Assembly (NCBI RefSeq): GCF_001424645.1
Contig: NZ_LMQR01000001.1
Coordinates: 2,228,149 to 2,292,148, forward strand
From: Frigoribacterium sp. Leaf415
GTDB taxonomy: Bacteria; Actinomycetota; Actinomycetes; Actinomycetales; Microbacteriaceae
DNA: 64,000 bases
Reading direction: 5' to 3'
The notes under the pieces: model-generated
The model's database searches: none
Told to the model about the DNA's origin: nothing
The model's input: the letters and a program-made list of their open reading frames with translations, nothing else
Made by a program: the position numbers and the translations under genes
In this document: in pieces, positions 16,717 to 24,948 of the stretch
Layout of the letters: each line of letters starts with the position of its first letter
How positions within the stretch are numbered: the stretch's first letter is position 1

Positions 16717-16735
16717 GTGCATGGCGCGCGACGAG

Positions 16736-16795
16736 ACCCCAGGAAGCCGCCGAGACCCTCGCGCGCGGCGTGGGGTTTGAGCGGGTTCCTGGGGT
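16736..16795. terminator. Imperfect inverted repeat, CCCCAGGAA family
   Basis: Arms 16736-16758 and 16772-16795, both starting from ACCCCAGGAA, with several mismatches inside. It follows the stop of the secreted protein gene at 16808. A perfect relative lies inside the cutC coding region at 32090-32149. Confidence 0.6.
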
Positions 16796-16807
16796 TTCGG
16801 GGCCGCG

Positions 16808-18916
16808 CTAGCGGGTGAGGACGGCGAAGCCGCCGGGCTTCACCACGATCACGCTGCGGCCCTGCACGTCGCGCTGCTGCACGAGTCGGCCCTGCGCGTC
16901 GTACGACGACACCGACGACCGGGTGCCGCGCACGCCGACCGAGGCCGGCAGCGGCAGCCGCGAGGTCGACGACAGCAGCTCGGTCGTCGTCGCCCGCCCG
17001 TCGGCCGCCGTGCCCGCGAGCACGAGTCGCTGGACGAGCGGCCGCACGATCAAGCCGTCGACCACGGTCGCGGCGCGCCCGGCGGTCACGGTGATCGTGG
17101 TCGTACCCGCACCGATCGGCACCGGCAGCGTCTGGGGCAGCAGGGCCCCGGAGGCGGCGGTCACGCCCCGCGCACCGGCCTGCGTCGTCAGCGTCCCCAG
17201 GGGCACGCGTCCCGCCTTCCAGACCGACGTCGACCGCACGCCCTCGGCGGCGAGCAGCACCGGTTCGACGTGCCGCAACCCGGAGCCCGCGGGCACCGTG
17301 ATCGTCGCACTCTGCCCGGGCTCGAGCCGCAAGGCCGAGCCGCCGCCGTACTGCGACTCGCCCGTCCACGCCGAGTCGGGCGTGACGACCGTGCCCGTCG
17401 TGGACGCCGCCGTCTCGGCCTCGACCACCGTCAGGCCGTCACGCGACGTGACGCTCGTCAGCCCCTGCGCCTCGGCCGAGACGTCGGGGGCACCGTCGAG
17501 GGCGATCATCGACAGCAGGCCGTGGATCGTGCTCTCGGCGCCGCTGTTGCGGTTCACCGTGCCGTCGGCCTGCACGCCGTCGAACGTCACGCCGGTGGCC
17601 GGGTCGTACACGGGGGTGCCCGAACGGTTCGTGCCGAAGTACCAGCTCGCGGCGACGGCCGCGATCCGCTTCAGGCCCGGCGCACCCGCACCGGCGCCGG
17701 CCACGGCGAGCGCCGACTGCAGTCGCGAGTCGGCCCCGTAGGCGATCTGGGTCTGGTCGACGGGCGTCGGGTACCAGGCGTTGTCGGGCCCGCTCGCGGT
17801 GAGCAGCGTCGTCGTGAACGAGGTCTGGTCGAGCACGGCGGGCTTCAGCAGGTCGGGTCGGGCGAGCGTCGTCGACGCCCGGGCCAGGGCGGCGGGCATC
17901 TGCGACGACCAGGCGTGCCACATCGAGCGGGACTTCGCCCAGGGCAGCACGGCTCCGTACGGCCAGGTCTGCCCGTCGCCGGACGACATCGCGGCGACGC
18001 CCTCGGCGAGCTGCGTCAACGCGGTGCGCGAGGCCGCGTCACCCGGCACGACGGCCGAGTAGGCGCTCAGTCCGAGGACGGCCTCGGCCGAGGCGTCCGC
18101 GCCGGAGCCGATCAGCCACGCGGGCACCTTCGCCCCGTCGGCCACGTCGTACTGCCCGTAGCGGGCGAGCGTCTCGCGGTTCAGCGCCGTCACGCCGAGT
18201 TGCAGACGCTGCTGCAGGAACGCGGCGAACTCGGGGTCCTCGTCGGCGAACGCGGCGTATCCCTCGCCGAACGCCCAGATGCTGCGGGCGAGCCAGTAGC
18301 TGTTGCCGCTGTCCGACGGGTCGGGTAGCTCGACCGGCACCGGACTCTGGTTGAAGGTGCCGTCGGGCTGCATCCAGAGCACGACGTTGCCGGCGTCCTC
18401 ACCGGTGGTCGTCTGGAAGTACGCGGTCGCCCGCAGCAGTTCGTAGGCCTTCTGCCGGCTCGACTCCGAACCGGTCTGCTGCCAGTCGCGCAGGTACACG
18501 ACGGCCGTCCGCGAGACGTCGTCGCTGTTGAACGCGCCCTGCCCCCAGTACCCGGTCGCGGGGTCGAGCGGACCGCCGCCCACCCGGGCGAAGGTGCCGC
18601 CGTCGCGGGCGTCGGCGTAGGTCCACGGCAGGGTGAGCGTCGGCTCCGTGCTCTGACGATAGGTCGAGTGGCCGGCCTCGGGCACGGGCGTCGTCCGGTC
18701 GAGCAGGAAGTCCAGGTGCGCCAGGTTCGTCAGCGGCGCCACGGCCGGTGCGGCCGCCGGGGCGGCGGTCGGCGCGGTCGGAGCAGCCGTCCCGCTCGGC
18801 GCGGCCGCCGGACCAGGAGGCGCGGCGGCAGCCGGCAGCGCCCCCGTCACCCCCAGCACGGTCGCCAGGGCCGCGGCCAGTGCCGCGCCCGTCCATCGTG
18901 AGTTGCGTGCGATCAT
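16808..18916 (-). CDS. Large secreted protein of unclassified family in glycan locus
   Basis: 702 residues. A Sec signal peptide (basic start, then AALAAALATVLGVTGALPAAAA) is followed by an Ala/Pro linker containing a dispersed 10-mer (18816). Residues about 60-480 look like an alpha/alpha-toroid (WTYADARDGGTF, GYWGQGAFNSDDVSRTAVVYLRDW, DSGNSYWLARSIWAFGEGY; each quoted within limits). Such folds occur in glycoside hydrolases and polysaccharide lyases. The C-terminal 220 residues are beta-rich and may bind carbohydrate. I cannot name a CAZy family. AAGGAGG precedes the ATG. Last gene of the GH130/ABC operon, so a role in releasing mannose-containing glycans is an inference. Confidence 0.7.
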   Translation of the reverse strand: MIARNSRWTGAALAAALATVLGVTGALPAAAAPPGPAAAPSGTAAPTAPTAAPAAAPAVAPLTNLAHLDFLLDRTTPVPEAGHSTYRQSTEPTLTLPWTYADARDGGTFARVGGGPLDPATGYWGQGAFNSDDVSRTAVVYLRDWQQTGSESSRQKAYELLRATAYFQTTTGEDAGNVVLWMQPDGTFNQSPVPVELPDPSDSGNSYWLARSIWAFGEGYAAFADEDPEFAAFLQQRLQLGVTALNRETLARYGQYDVADGAKVPAWLIGSGADASAEAVLGLSAYSAVVPGDAASRTALTQLAEGVAAMSSGDGQTWPYGAVLPWAKSRSMWHAWSSQMPAALARASTTLARPDLLKPAVLDQTSFTTTLLTASGPDNAWYPTPVDQTQIAYGADSRLQSALAVAGAGAGAPGLKRIAAVAASWYFGTNRSGTPVYDPATGVTFDGVQADGTVNRNSGAESTIHGLLSMIALDGAPDVSAEAQGLTSVTSRDGLTVVEAETAASTTGTVVTPDSAWTGESQYGGGSALRLEPGQSATITVPAGSGLRHVEPVLLAAEGVRSTSVWKAGRVPLGTLTTQAGARGVTAASGALLPQTLPVPIGAGTTTITVTAGRAATVVDGLIVRPLVQRLVLAGTAADGRATTTELLSSTSRLPLPASVGVRGTRSSVSSYDAQGRLVQQRDVQGRSVIVVKPGGFAVLTR

Positions 18917-18952
18917 CGTCGACCGCCTCCTTCTTGTCAGTGATTCCTGGTT

Positions 18953-19000
18953 GACGTGGGTCCGTGCCCGACGTCGGTCCGTGTCGACGTCGGTCCGTGG
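18953..19000. repeat. Short direct repeat upstream of the secreted protein gene
   Basis: GACGTCGGTCCGTG and variants occur three times with about 17-bp spacing between the GH130 gene and the next gene of the operon. No function apparent. Confidence 0.5.
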
Positions 19001-19006
19001 TGGAGC

Positions 19007-20062
19007 TCAGGCCCGGTCGAGGCGGGCGACGCCGATCTTCGAGTCGGCCATGCCGTAGAACACGTACCGGACGCCGTCGACCTCCTCGATCGCGGTCGGG
19101 AACACCACGTTCGGCACGATGCCGTCGCGTTCGTCGGCGGTCTCGGCCTCGAGCAGCGGCACCTCCGACCGGGTGACGACGCGGGACGGGTCGTCGGCGT
19201 CGAGGATCATCCCGCCCGCGGCGTAGTTCACGTTCTGCTGTTGGGCGAACGCGTCGTCGATCACTCCGGTGACGCCGTGGTGCAGCAGCAGCCAGCCCTC
19301 GTCGACGCGCAGCGGGGGCGGCCCGCCGCCGATCTTCAGCTCCTCGAACGGGAAGGCGGGGCCGGCGACGAACCGGTGCTGCCCCCAGCGCGCCAACGCT
19401 CGCAGGTCGGCGGCGACCGCCTCGACCGGCACGTAGCTGATCCAGATCGAGTGCCGCCCGTCGGCGACGCCGGCCGGCAGCGGGCTGCCCTCGCCCGGCA
19501 CCGTCGCCCCGATGTGCCACATCGGCCGGTGCAGCACGGCGAAGCTGCGCACGCCGTCCGGCGCGGTGACCGGCGACGGGAAGAACACGGTGTCCTTGTT
19601 GTGGAACAGCCCGAGGTCGGTGTCGAGCTCGTCGACGTACTCGAAGGTGGCCGGCCCGAGCCGGCGCCAGTCGCGCAGGTCGTCGCTCACGGCGACCGCG
19701 GTGCGCGGCCCGAGCGGCCCGTAGGCGACGTAGGTCATCACGTGCAGCCCGAGCTCGTCGATCCACGTGACGCGCGGGTCCTCGACGCCGGCGTGGGTCG
19801 CGCCGCGTTCCCACCCGCGGTCGGGTGCGAGCACGATGCCCTCGCGGGTCACGCCCACGGGCACGCCGTCCTCGACGACCACCCGGGCCAGGCCGACCCG
19901 CGACACGTTGCCCGTGGCCACGAGCCGCGGCAGCAGGTACAGCTCGCCGTCGGGCCCGCGTCCCGAACCGGGGTTGAGCACTCCCTCGGCCTCGTCGGGC
20001 GAGTCGGGGTCGGGGGTCATCACGACGCCCAGGCGGGTCAGTCGGTACGGGAAGTCAGCCAT
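19007..20062 (-). CDS. GH130 family beta-mannoside phosphorylase/hydrolase
   Basis: 351 residues with the five-bladed propeller of GH130. Visible motifs: VLNPGSGRGPDGELYLLPRL at the start, GVEDPRVTWI with the catalytic-site Asp, GLFHNKDTVFFP, and HHGVTGV later. GH130 enzymes phosphorolyse or hydrolyse beta-1,2- or beta-1,4-mannosides; the exact linkage cannot be read. The C-terminal RYVFYGMADSKIGVARL is typical. ATG at 20062 gives the standard length. It follows the ABC permease genes after a gap with two hairpins, so it may be expressed at a different level. Confidence 0.85.
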   Translation of the reverse strand: MADFPYRLTRLGVVMTPDPDSPDEAEGVLNPGSGRGPDGELYLLPRLVATGNVSRVGLARVVVEDGVPVGVTREGIVLAPDRGWERGATHAGVEDPRVTWIDELGLHVMTYVAYGPLGPRTAVAVSDDLRDWRRLGPATFEYVDELDTDLGLFHNKDTVFFPSPVTAPDGVRSFAVLHRPMWHIGATVPGEGSPLPAGVADGRHSIWISYVPVEAVAADLRALARWGQHRFVAGPAFPFEELKIGGGPPPLRVDEGWLLLHHGVTGVIDDAFAQQQNVNYAAGGMILDADDPSRVVTRSEVPLLEAETADERDGIVPNVVFPTAIEEVDGVRYVFYGMADSKIGVARLDRA

Positions 20063-20092
20063 GGGAGGCCCTTTCGAGAGGCGAGAGGCGAC

Positions 20093-20129
20093 GGAGGCGC
20101 GGCGCGAGGGGGGATCGCACCGCGCCTCC
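20093..20129. terminator. Hairpin from inverted dispersed 10-mers, first of two
   Basis: GGAGGCGCGG at 20093-20102 and its complement at 20120-20129 with a 17-nt spacer. Together with the hairpin at 20180-20216 it separates the permease genes from the GH130 gene inside one directional cluster. Confidence 0.6.
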
Positions 20130-20179
20130 TGCGGTGGGGGCCGCCGGCACGGCGACCCGGTCTGGGGGCGGGGAGCCGA

Positions 20180-20216
20180 GGAGGCGCGGCGAGCGGTGAT
20201 CGCGCACCGCGCCTCC
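20180..20216. terminator. Hairpin from inverted dispersed 10-mers, second of two
   Basis: GGAGGCGCGG at 20180-20189 and its complement at 20207-20216; flanking CCGA/TCGG extends the stem. Lies 20 bp after the permease stop codon, a normal terminator position. Confidence 0.65.
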
Positions 20217-20235
20217 TCGGGCCGGGGGCGATCGG

Positions 20236-21126
20236 TCAGCCCTTCACGCTCGAGCCGACGTCGGTCGAGATGAAGTAGCGCTGGAACACGATGAACAGCA
20301 GCACGACCGGAGCGGCCAGCACGACGGCGCCCGCGAGGGTCGCGCCGAACGGGTTCGCCGCGGTCGCCGCCACGTTGCTGATGTAGTTCGCCAGCGACAC
20401 GGCGAGCGGCTGCATCGACGCCTCCTTGGTGATGAGGAACGGCCAGAGGAACTCGTTCCACGGGCCGATGAAGGTCAGCAGCAGGGCCGTGACCAGCGCG
20501 GGGCGCACGAGCGGCAACGCGATGTTCCACAGCAGCCGGAACTCGCCGGTGCCGTCGATGCGTGCCGCCTCGAAGAGCTCCTTCGGCAGCTGCAGGAAGT
20601 ACTGCCGGAAGATGATCACCGCCGTCGAGTTGATCGCGAACGGCAGGATCATGCCCAGGTAGTTGTCGCTCAGCCCGTAGTTGCGCGCGATGAGCACGTA
20701 CAGCGGGATGATCAACAGCTGGAACGGCACCACCTGCACCAGCAGCGCCAACGCGAAGGTGACCCCGCGACCGCGCCACTGCAGCACGGCCAGCGCGTAG
20801 CCGACCAGCACGCCGAACACGAGGGTGCAGGCGAGCACGCCGACCGTGAAGATGCCCGAGTTGAGCAGGCCGCTCAGCAGCCCGATGCGGCTGTCGATCG
20901 CGGCGTAGTTCTCGACCGTCAGGTTCGACGGGTGCGGGAACGCTCCGGCCACGGTCGGGTCGGGTTTGGTCTGCAGCGAGCCGATCACCATGTAGTAGAA
21001 CGGGAACAGGAACGCCAGGGCACCGATCGCCAGCACGACGCCTCGCAGCGTGGACTGGGCCCGGGTCAGGGGCGGCTTCTTCGCGATCCGCCGGGGGCGG
21101 GCGGTGGTCTCGTCGGAGACGGTCAT
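20236..21126 (-). CDS. Sugar ABC transporter permease, MalG type
   Basis: 296 residues, six predicted helices, CUT1 family inner-membrane subunit. The coupling motif EAARIDGTGEFRLLWNIALPLVRPAL contacts the ATPase. The protein starts with a charged cytoplasmic N-terminus; ATG at 21126 is 1 bp after the stop of the partner permease. It works with the permease and the binding protein upstream to import an oligosaccharide, probably a mannoside given the GH130 neighbours. Confidence 0.9.
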   Translation of the reverse strand: MTVSDETTARPRRIAKKPPLTRAQSTLRGVVLAIGALAFLFPFYYMVIGSLQTKPDPTVAGAFPHPSNLTVENYAAIDSRIGLLSGLLNSGIFTVGVLACTLVFGVLVGYALAVLQWRGRGVTFALALLVQVVPFQLLIIPLYVLIARNYGLSDNYLGMILPFAINSTAVIIFRQYFLQLPKELFEAARIDGTGEFRLLWNIALPLVRPALVTALLLTFIGPWNEFLWPFLITKEASMQPLAVSLANYISNVAATAANPFGATLAGAVVLAAPVVLLFIVFQRYFISTDVGSSVKG

Positions 21127-21127
21127 G

Positions 21128-22147
21128 TCAGTCCTCCTTTCCGCCGGCGAACCGGTTCTGCAGCAGGGCGATGACCAGCACGAGGATCACGAGCACGACG
21201 CCGATCGCGGCGGCCTGGTCGGGGTTCCCCTGCTCGATGCCCTTCTGGTACATCAGCAGCACGGGCGAGGTCGACGCGCCGTTCGGCCCGCCTCCCCCGG
21301 TCAGCAGGTACGGCTCGGTGAAGAGGTTCGCCCCCGTGACGGTCGAGACGAGCAGCACGAGCACGGTGGCCGGCCGGACACCCGGCACGGTGACGGTGAA
21401 GAACGACCGGATCGGGCCGGCGCCGTCGCTCGAGGCCGCCTCGTACAGCTCTTTCGGCACGTTCTGCAACGCCGCGAGGTACAGCAGGATGTAGAACCCG
21501 AGCTGCTTCCACGTGACGAACAGCGCGATCGAGGGCATCGCCCACGCCGAGTTGATCAGCCACGACGGCGTCGGGGCCAGCGGTCCGAGCACGTTGTTGA
21601 CCAGGCCGTCGCCGTTGAACAGGAACAACCAGACCGCGACGACCGCGACGCTCGCCGTCAGGTACGGCACGTAGAACGCCACCCGCAGGAAGCCCCGGAA
21701 GTGCGCGACCTTGTCGAGCGCCGTGGCGAGCACCATGCTCAGCACGACGGTCAGCGGCACGTTGATCACCAGGAAGACGCCGACGTTGCCGAACGAGCGG
21801 ATGACCGCGGGGTCGGTGAACGCGGTGACGAAGTTGTCGAGGCCAACGAAGGGCCGCGCGACGACGGCACCGGGCGCCGTGAAGAAGTAGTCGTGGAAGG
21901 CGATGTAGACCGCGTAGACCAACGGGTACGCGAACACCGCCAGCACGAACACCAGGTAGGGCGCGCTGAACAGCAGGCCGAGCGGGTGCTTGCCGAGCAG
22001 GCCGCCCCGCCGACGCCCGCGCGGGTCGTCGTCGCGGCGACGGCCCGCCCGGTGCCCCGAGCCGGGACCCCCCGAGGAGGCGCGGTGCGCCTCCTCGGCT
22101 CGTCCGGCGGTCGGCGACGCTGCCGCCGTCTCGTGCAGGGTGGACAC
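21128..22147 (-). CDS. Sugar ABC transporter permease, MalF type
   Basis: 339 residues, CUT1 family. The coupling loop YEAASSDGAGPIRSFFTVTVPGVRPA is visible. The cytoplasmic N-terminus of about 50 residues is extended by low-complexity sequence (AEEAHRASSGGPGSGHRAGRRR) encoded by a palindrome made of the dispersed 10-mer (22072-22098), a region where extra residues should do little harm. GTG at 22147 is 2 bp after the stop of the binding-protein gene. Confidence 0.9.
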   Translation of the reverse strand: MSTLHETAAASPTAGRAEEAHRASSGGPGSGHRAGRRRDDDPRGRRRGGLLGKHPLGLLFSAPYLVFVLAVFAYPLVYAVYIAFHDYFFTAPGAVVARPFVGLDNFVTAFTDPAVIRSFGNVGVFLVINVPLTVVLSMVLATALDKVAHFRGFLRVAFYVPYLTASVAVVAVWLFLFNGDGLVNNVLGPLAPTPSWLINSAWAMPSIALFVTWKQLGFYILLYLAALQNVPKELYEAASSDGAGPIRSFFTVTVPGVRPATVLVLLVSTVTGANLFTEPYLLTGGGGPNGASTSPVLLMYQKGIEQGNPDQAAAIGVVLVILVLVIALLQNRFAGGKED

Positions 22148-22149
22148 GA

Positions 22150-23451
22150 TCAGCCCTGCGCCGCGAGCTCGTCGATCTTGTCCGCGGCGTCCTTCAGCGA
22201 CGAGTCGACGTCACCCTTGCCGAAGATCACGCTGCTCGACCACGCGTCGCGGAAAGCCTGCAGCTCGGCCACGGTGTTCGGGCCGGCCGGCACCTCGACG
22301 GTGCGGGCGGCCTGGTCGCCGAAGAGCGCGTACGAGGGGTTCGCGTCGAAGTAGTCGGAGTAGGTCGAGGCCAGGTCGGTGCGGATCGGCATCTGTCCCG
22401 TGGTCTCGAGCAGGGCGCGGTCCTCGTCGCTGCTGGTCGAGAACTTCAGGAAGTCCCACGCCGTGCCCTGGTTCTCGCAGGCCGTGTACATGCCGACGTT
22501 CTTCGCGTCGCTGAACGTGTAGGTCTCGTCGGCACTCGTGCCGTCCTTGGTCGGGACGGGCACGGCACCCCAGTTGACGTCCTCGTAGACGGACACGGCC
22601 CACGGCCCGACGATCGACATCGCGGCCTCGCCGTCGGCGAACGAGTCGCCCGTGTACTGCTCCTGACCGGCCAGCCCCTGCTCGTAGAGCGAGCGCCAGA
22701 AGGTCGCGACGTCCTCGCCGGCGGTGTCGGCGAAGGTCGCCTTGCCGTCCTCGACGAGGCCGGTGCCGCCGGTCTCGGCCGCGTAGAGCGGCATGAAGTC
22801 GAACTGCGACTGGAAGAACTCGCTCGTCGGCGCCGGGTGGATGGCGTACTTCGAGACGCCCGCGTCGACCAGGGTCTTCGACGTCGCGAGGAAGTCGTCG
22901 TAGGTCGACAGGTCGGGGTTCTCGGCGTCGAGGCCGGCCTTCGTGAAGAGGTCCTTGTTGTAGAAGATCATCACCGGGTTCGACTTCCAGGGCAGCTGGT
23001 AGTACTTGCCGTCGGCGTCCTGGTACTGCTTCGCGAGGTCGCCGCTGCGCTCCTCGATGTAGCTCGCGCCGTCGTCGAAGCTCGACAGGTCGACCAGGCC
23101 GCCCTGCTTCTGGAACTGCCCGACCGCGCTGGGGGCCGTGTTGTAGACGAGGCAGGGAGCGTTGCCGGCCGTGATGGCGGCACCGATGACCTCTTCGCTC
23201 GACTTGCCGGCGGGGATCTCCTGACCCTTGACCTGCTCGTCGGGGTGGTCGGCGTTCCAGGCCTCGACCATGGCCTTGCCCCAGGTGACCTCCTGCTCGT
23301 TGTTCGAGTACCAGATCGTGATGGGGCCCTTGGCGGTGAGGGCGTCGCTCGAGGCTCCGCCGCCGCCGGAGCAGGCGGTCAGGCCGAGGGCGGCGACCAG
23401 GACGGTCGCGCCGAGGGTGGCGCGGCGGGTGAAGCGTGTGCGTCGTTGCAC
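22150..23451 (-). CDS. Sugar ABC transporter substrate-binding lipoprotein
   Basis: 433 residues. Lipoprotein signal with lipobox LGLTAC, then the CUT1 binding-protein fold: ITIWYSNNEQEVTWGKAMVEAW, NPVMIFYNKDLFTKAGLD, FADGEAAMSIVGPWAVS. It catches the sugar outside the membrane. GTG at 23451 follows AAGGAG at a good distance. First transport gene after the GH130-like gene. Confidence 0.9.
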   Translation of the reverse strand: MQRRTRFTRRATLGATVLVAALGLTACSGGGGASSDALTAKGPITIWYSNNEQEVTWGKAMVEAWNADHPDEQVKGQEIPAGKSSEEVIGAAITAGNAPCLVYNTAPSAVGQFQKQGGLVDLSSFDDGASYIEERSGDLAKQYQDADGKYYQLPWKSNPVMIFYNKDLFTKAGLDAENPDLSTYDDFLATSKTLVDAGVSKYAIHPAPTSEFFQSQFDFMPLYAAETGGTGLVEDGKATFADTAGEDVATFWRSLYEQGLAGQEQYTGDSFADGEAAMSIVGPWAVSVYEDVNWGAVPVPTKDGTSADETYTFSDAKNVGMYTACENQGTAWDFLKFSTSSDEDRALLETTGQMPIRTDLASTYSDYFDANPSYALFGDQAARTVEVPAGPNTVAELQAFRDAWSSSVIFGKGDVDSSLKDAADKIDELAAQG

Positions 23452-23488
23452 GGTGTTCTCCTTGGGTGGGGTGGTGCTGCGGGTGTGA

Positions 23489-24751
23489 CTAGGGGGTCGT
23501 GTGAGGTGCGGGGGCGTGCGGGTCGGCGGGGTCGGCGCGGGCCGCGTCGGCTCGGGCTGTGTCGGCGCGGTAGAAGTACAGGTCGCGGTGGCCGGCGGGG
23601 GCGTCCCAGCCCTGGGCGAAGGTCCAGCGGCCGCCGAGCTTCTGCAGGCCGCCCCAGCTGAGCGAGCCGCCCGGCGTCAGGGCGAGCTGGTCGACCGGGT
23701 GGTCGACGTCGTACAGCGCCTGGCTCGCCGCGAAGACCCCGTCGACGTCGTGGAAGACGTCGAGCACGAGGTGGCCGTCGCCCGTGACGATCGCGGCGGC
23801 GACCTCGTGCAGGTGGCCGCCGACGTCCGACAGGTCGAGGTACGGCACGGGCTCGAAGCTCCAGTGGCACAGGTCGTCCGAGCGGCCGACGTGCAGCACG
23901 CCGTCGAAGCCCTCGCTGACGAACATGAGGTAGTCGCCGGTGTCGTCGTCGCCGGTGCCTCCGCTGCCTCCGCCGAGGCGGACGGCGTTGCCGTGCTCGT
24001 CGCGCGGGATCACGGCGCCCTTGGCCCAGAGCCGCGTCTGCTCGTGGTCCGCGATCGGGCCGAGCTTCTCCCAGGTCACGAGGTCGTCGCTGACGGCGAC
24101 CAGCATGTCGATGCCGACCGCCTGGACGGGGTAACCGGGGCTCGGGTGGGCGACCCGCGCCTCCTCGGTGATCGGGAAGACGCCGTTGTAGAAGAGCCAG
24201 AAGCGGCCCTCGGCCCGGTAGACCTTGGGGTCCTCGGTGCCGAGCAGCTCGTCGTCGAGGGTGGGACGGACGACCGGGTTCGCCGGGTCGTCGACCCAGG
24301 TGGCACCGGGAGCGGGCTCACCCTCGGGCGTGAGCGCGAGGGTGGCGTGGCCGATGCGGCTGCCGAGGCTCTCCTTGCGGGGCGAGGCCCGGTAGAAGAG
24401 GTGCAGGGTGCCGTCGTGCTCGATCAGGCTGGGGTTGTAGAGGGACTCGCTGGTCCAGCCGAGACCGTCGGGGTCGGGCCATTGGGCGTCGAGCGTGAAG
24501 GTGAGGGCCGGGTCGACGGCGAAGGGGCCGACCGCCCAGTCGGTGCGGGCGGGCTCGTACGCGGCGGGGCTGGAGAAGGTCAGCTGCGAGAGCGCGCCGG
24601 TCAGCTCGTTGCGGTGGACGAGTGCCTCGTCGAGGACCGTCCGGAGGCGCGCCCGGGTCAGCGGCACGAGGTACGGCTTCGAGGCGGCGCGGGCCGCGTC
24701 GGCGTCGCTGATCGTCGCGTCGACCGTCGTCGCGTCGGCTGTCGTCGTCAT
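23489..24751 (-). CDS. GH130-like glycosidase (predicted glycosylase, COG2152 type)
   Basis: 420 residues with a five-bladed propeller pattern: SLYNPSLIEHDGTLHLFYRAS, LGTEDPKVYRAEGRFWLFYNG, RLWAKGAVIPRD, DDLCHWSFEPVPYLDL. It resembles the GH43/GH130 predicted glycosylases, and its EDPKV matches the EDPRV active-site region of the other GH130 protein here. First gene of the operon; a LacI operator lies 37-58 bp before its start. ATG at 24751 follows GGGAG. Probably attacks the imported oligosaccharide in the cytoplasm. A 10-mer copy (24155) encodes ITEEARV. Confidence 0.78.
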   Translation of the reverse strand: MTTTADATTVDATISDADAARAASKPYLVPLTRARLRTVLDEALVHRNELTGALSQLTFSSPAAYEPARTDWAVGPFAVDPALTFTLDAQWPDPDGLGWTSESLYNPSLIEHDGTLHLFYRASPRKESLGSRIGHATLALTPEGEPAPGATWVDDPANPVVRPTLDDELLGTEDPKVYRAEGRFWLFYNGVFPITEEARVAHPSPGYPVQAVGIDMLVAVSDDLVTWEKLGPIADHEQTRLWAKGAVIPRDEHGNAVRLGGGSGGTGDDDTGDYLMFVSEGFDGVLHVGRSDDLCHWSFEPVPYLDLSDVGGHLHEVAAAIVTGDGHLVLDVFHDVDGVFAASQALYDVDHPVDQLALTPGGSLSWGGLQKLGGRWTFAQGWDAPAGHRDLYFYRADTARADAARADPADPHAPAPHTTP

Positions 24752-24787
24752 CGGGGCTCCCACGTCGTCGTGTGCGGTCTCGCTCGC

Positions 24788-24809
24788 TTTACCGAAACGT
24801 TTCGGTAAA
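24788..24809. promoter_or_regulatory. LacI-family operator of the mannoside operon
   Basis: A 22-bp perfect palindrome with core ACCGAAACGTTTCGGT and flanking TTT/AAA, just upstream of the first gene of the operon. The central CG and the AAACGTTT core are typical of LacI/CcpA-type sites. The LacI regulator gene is the next gene upstream. Confidence 0.88.
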
Positions 24810-24866
24810 TCGAGAAGCTAGCACGGTGACGGCCCGACCGGAACCCCCTGCGGCCTCACCCCCCTG

Positions 24867-24930
24867 TCGCACCGCCGACTGAACGTCGCACCGCGCACGT
24901 CCACGGTGCGACGTTCAGTCGGCGGTGCGA
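24867..24930. terminator. Long inverted repeat, TCGCACCGCC family, copy 2
   Basis: Perfect 27-bp arms (24867-24893, 24904-24930), 10-nt loop; arms carry TCGCACCGCCGACTGAAC. Placed 18 bp after the lacI-type gene and before the operon promoter, it should insulate the two. Confidence 0.75.
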
Positions 24931-24948
24931 TCCGCGCGCCTGGCCGGG

